5,463 nt of DNA, from NCBI GenBank assembly GCA_031282235.1, contig JAITED010000218.1, positions 1 to 5,463 of the forward strand, written 5' to 3'. The notes beneath the pieces were generated by a model. It was not told the DNA's origin. It did not search any database and saw only the letters and a program-made list of their open reading frames with translations. Made by a program: the position numbers and the translations under genes. This document shows, one piece after another, positions 5,091 through 5,463 of this stretch; position 1 is the first letter of the stretch, and each line of letters opens with the position of its first letter. This DNA comes from Propionibacteriaceae bacterium. Its GTDB lineage: Bacteria; Actinomycetota; Actinomycetes; Propionibacteriales; Propionibacteriaceae.

Positions 5091-5463
5091 AAATTGTTCA
5101 TACCACCCTACAGCGATTAAGAGCCAACCGCAGGCCATTAGCCAAAACCCATACCTTTTACACAACTTTTACCTCCCATTTGATACGCCCCCCCTTATCC
5201 GTCATGCTGCGCGCCCCCCTCTACGTCATGCTGCGCGGAGGACGCAAGGCCGCAGTCGCAGCATCCAGAAACATGCACCGAGAAACACTCAACCACCATC
5301 CTCCAGTACCGACACCGCAAACAAACCCACACCACTAAAACCATCAAAGAAACCCCCGGTGCCGGAACCAAGCCCGCGTTGCTTAACTCATCTCGGCATA
5401 ACAACGCGGCGGCGAACCGCAGGCAATAAAGCAACACCAGCAAACAGCAATAGGACAGCCCAA
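5091..5463. other. Region upstream of rny with no supportable gene
   Basis: Apart from the palindromic element at 5200-5264, nothing here can be called a gene. A minus-strand frame is open from the right edge to a stop at 5195-5197 (TTG at 5443, Cys-, Val- and Leu-rich), but it has no ribosome binding site or recognisable motif and its last 20-odd codons are the palindromic repeat itself. It could be the tail of an upstream membrane protein, which the window cannot show. No convincing rny promoter was found between 5091 and 5190; weak TTGGCT boxes occur without a good -10 partner. Confidence 0.5.
5200..5264. repeat. Palindromic intergenic element with a 14-bp direct repeat
   Basis: cgtcatgctgcgcg occurs at 5200-5213 and again at 5224-5237. 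The second copy pairs with a downstream cgcagcat (5257-5264) to give an 8-bp stem (5228-5235 with 5257-5264) and a short inner stem. The form resembles dispersed REP-like intergenic repeats found in many bacterial genomes. It lies upstream of rny and could also end transcription from the gene beyond the window, though no T-run follows. Confidence 0.55.

Noticed and set aside
5195..5463. Cys/Val/Leu-rich minus-strand frame upstream of rny
   Set aside because: It has a TTG start or open edge, no ribosome binding site and no motif, and its end is translated from the palindromic repeat. It may be the tail of an unseen gene, but that cannot be supported.

Overview
The window carries three protein genes, all on the minus strand. 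In transcription order (right to left) they are rny (ribonuclease Y, complete), a large secreted leucine-rich-repeat surface protein (complete), and miaB (tRNA methylthiotransferase, 3' end beyond position 1). The combination of RNase Y next to MiaB, moderately high GC in the housekeeping genes, GTG/TTG-tolerant start context and a Pro/Gly-rich wall-linker protein suggests an actinobacterium of moderate GC, perhaps Actinomycetaceae or Bifidobacteriaceae. The genus cannot be settled from this sequence.

Layout. Positions 5091-5463 lie upstream of rny and hold no supportable gene, only a palindromic, repeat-like element (5200-5264) and an unconvincing open frame. rny spans 3541-5079 with a GAGGAG ribosome binding site. 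Next comes a 221-bp regulatory gap (3320-3540) holding a GC hairpin after rny, a decayed copy of the miaB leader, a promoter with a 16-bp palindromic operator fitted between the -35 and -10 boxes, and a perfect 14-bp tandem duplication before the ribosome binding site. The surface protein spans 1343-3319: signal peptide, 30-residue LRRs, InlB-type B-repeat-like domain, Ig-like domain, Pro/Gly tetrapeptide linker, degenerate sorting signal and C-terminal membrane anchor. miaB begins 47 bp further on at 1295.

The main finding is that the surface-protein gene looks like an insertion into an rny-miaB pair. A 74-bp sequence occurs on both sides of it, at 1283-1356 (next to miaB) and 3452-3525 (next to rny), matching at 65 of 74 positions without gaps. 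Both copies include the rny-miaB spacer and the first codons of miaB. The rny-side copy has lost the miaB start codon (ATG to ATA) and the last base of a candidate -10 box, so it appears to be a relic. Recombination between the copies would delete the surface gene and restore a 76-bp rny-miaB spacer. The surface gene is also visibly more AT-rich in its middle than its neighbours and has its own apparently repressor-controlled promoter, consistent with an acquired, separately regulated surface gene lodged in a housekeeping RNA-metabolism locus.

rny (mRNA turnover at the membrane) and miaB (tRNA anticodon-loop modification) are a housekeeping pair. The surface protein has no evident functional link to either.
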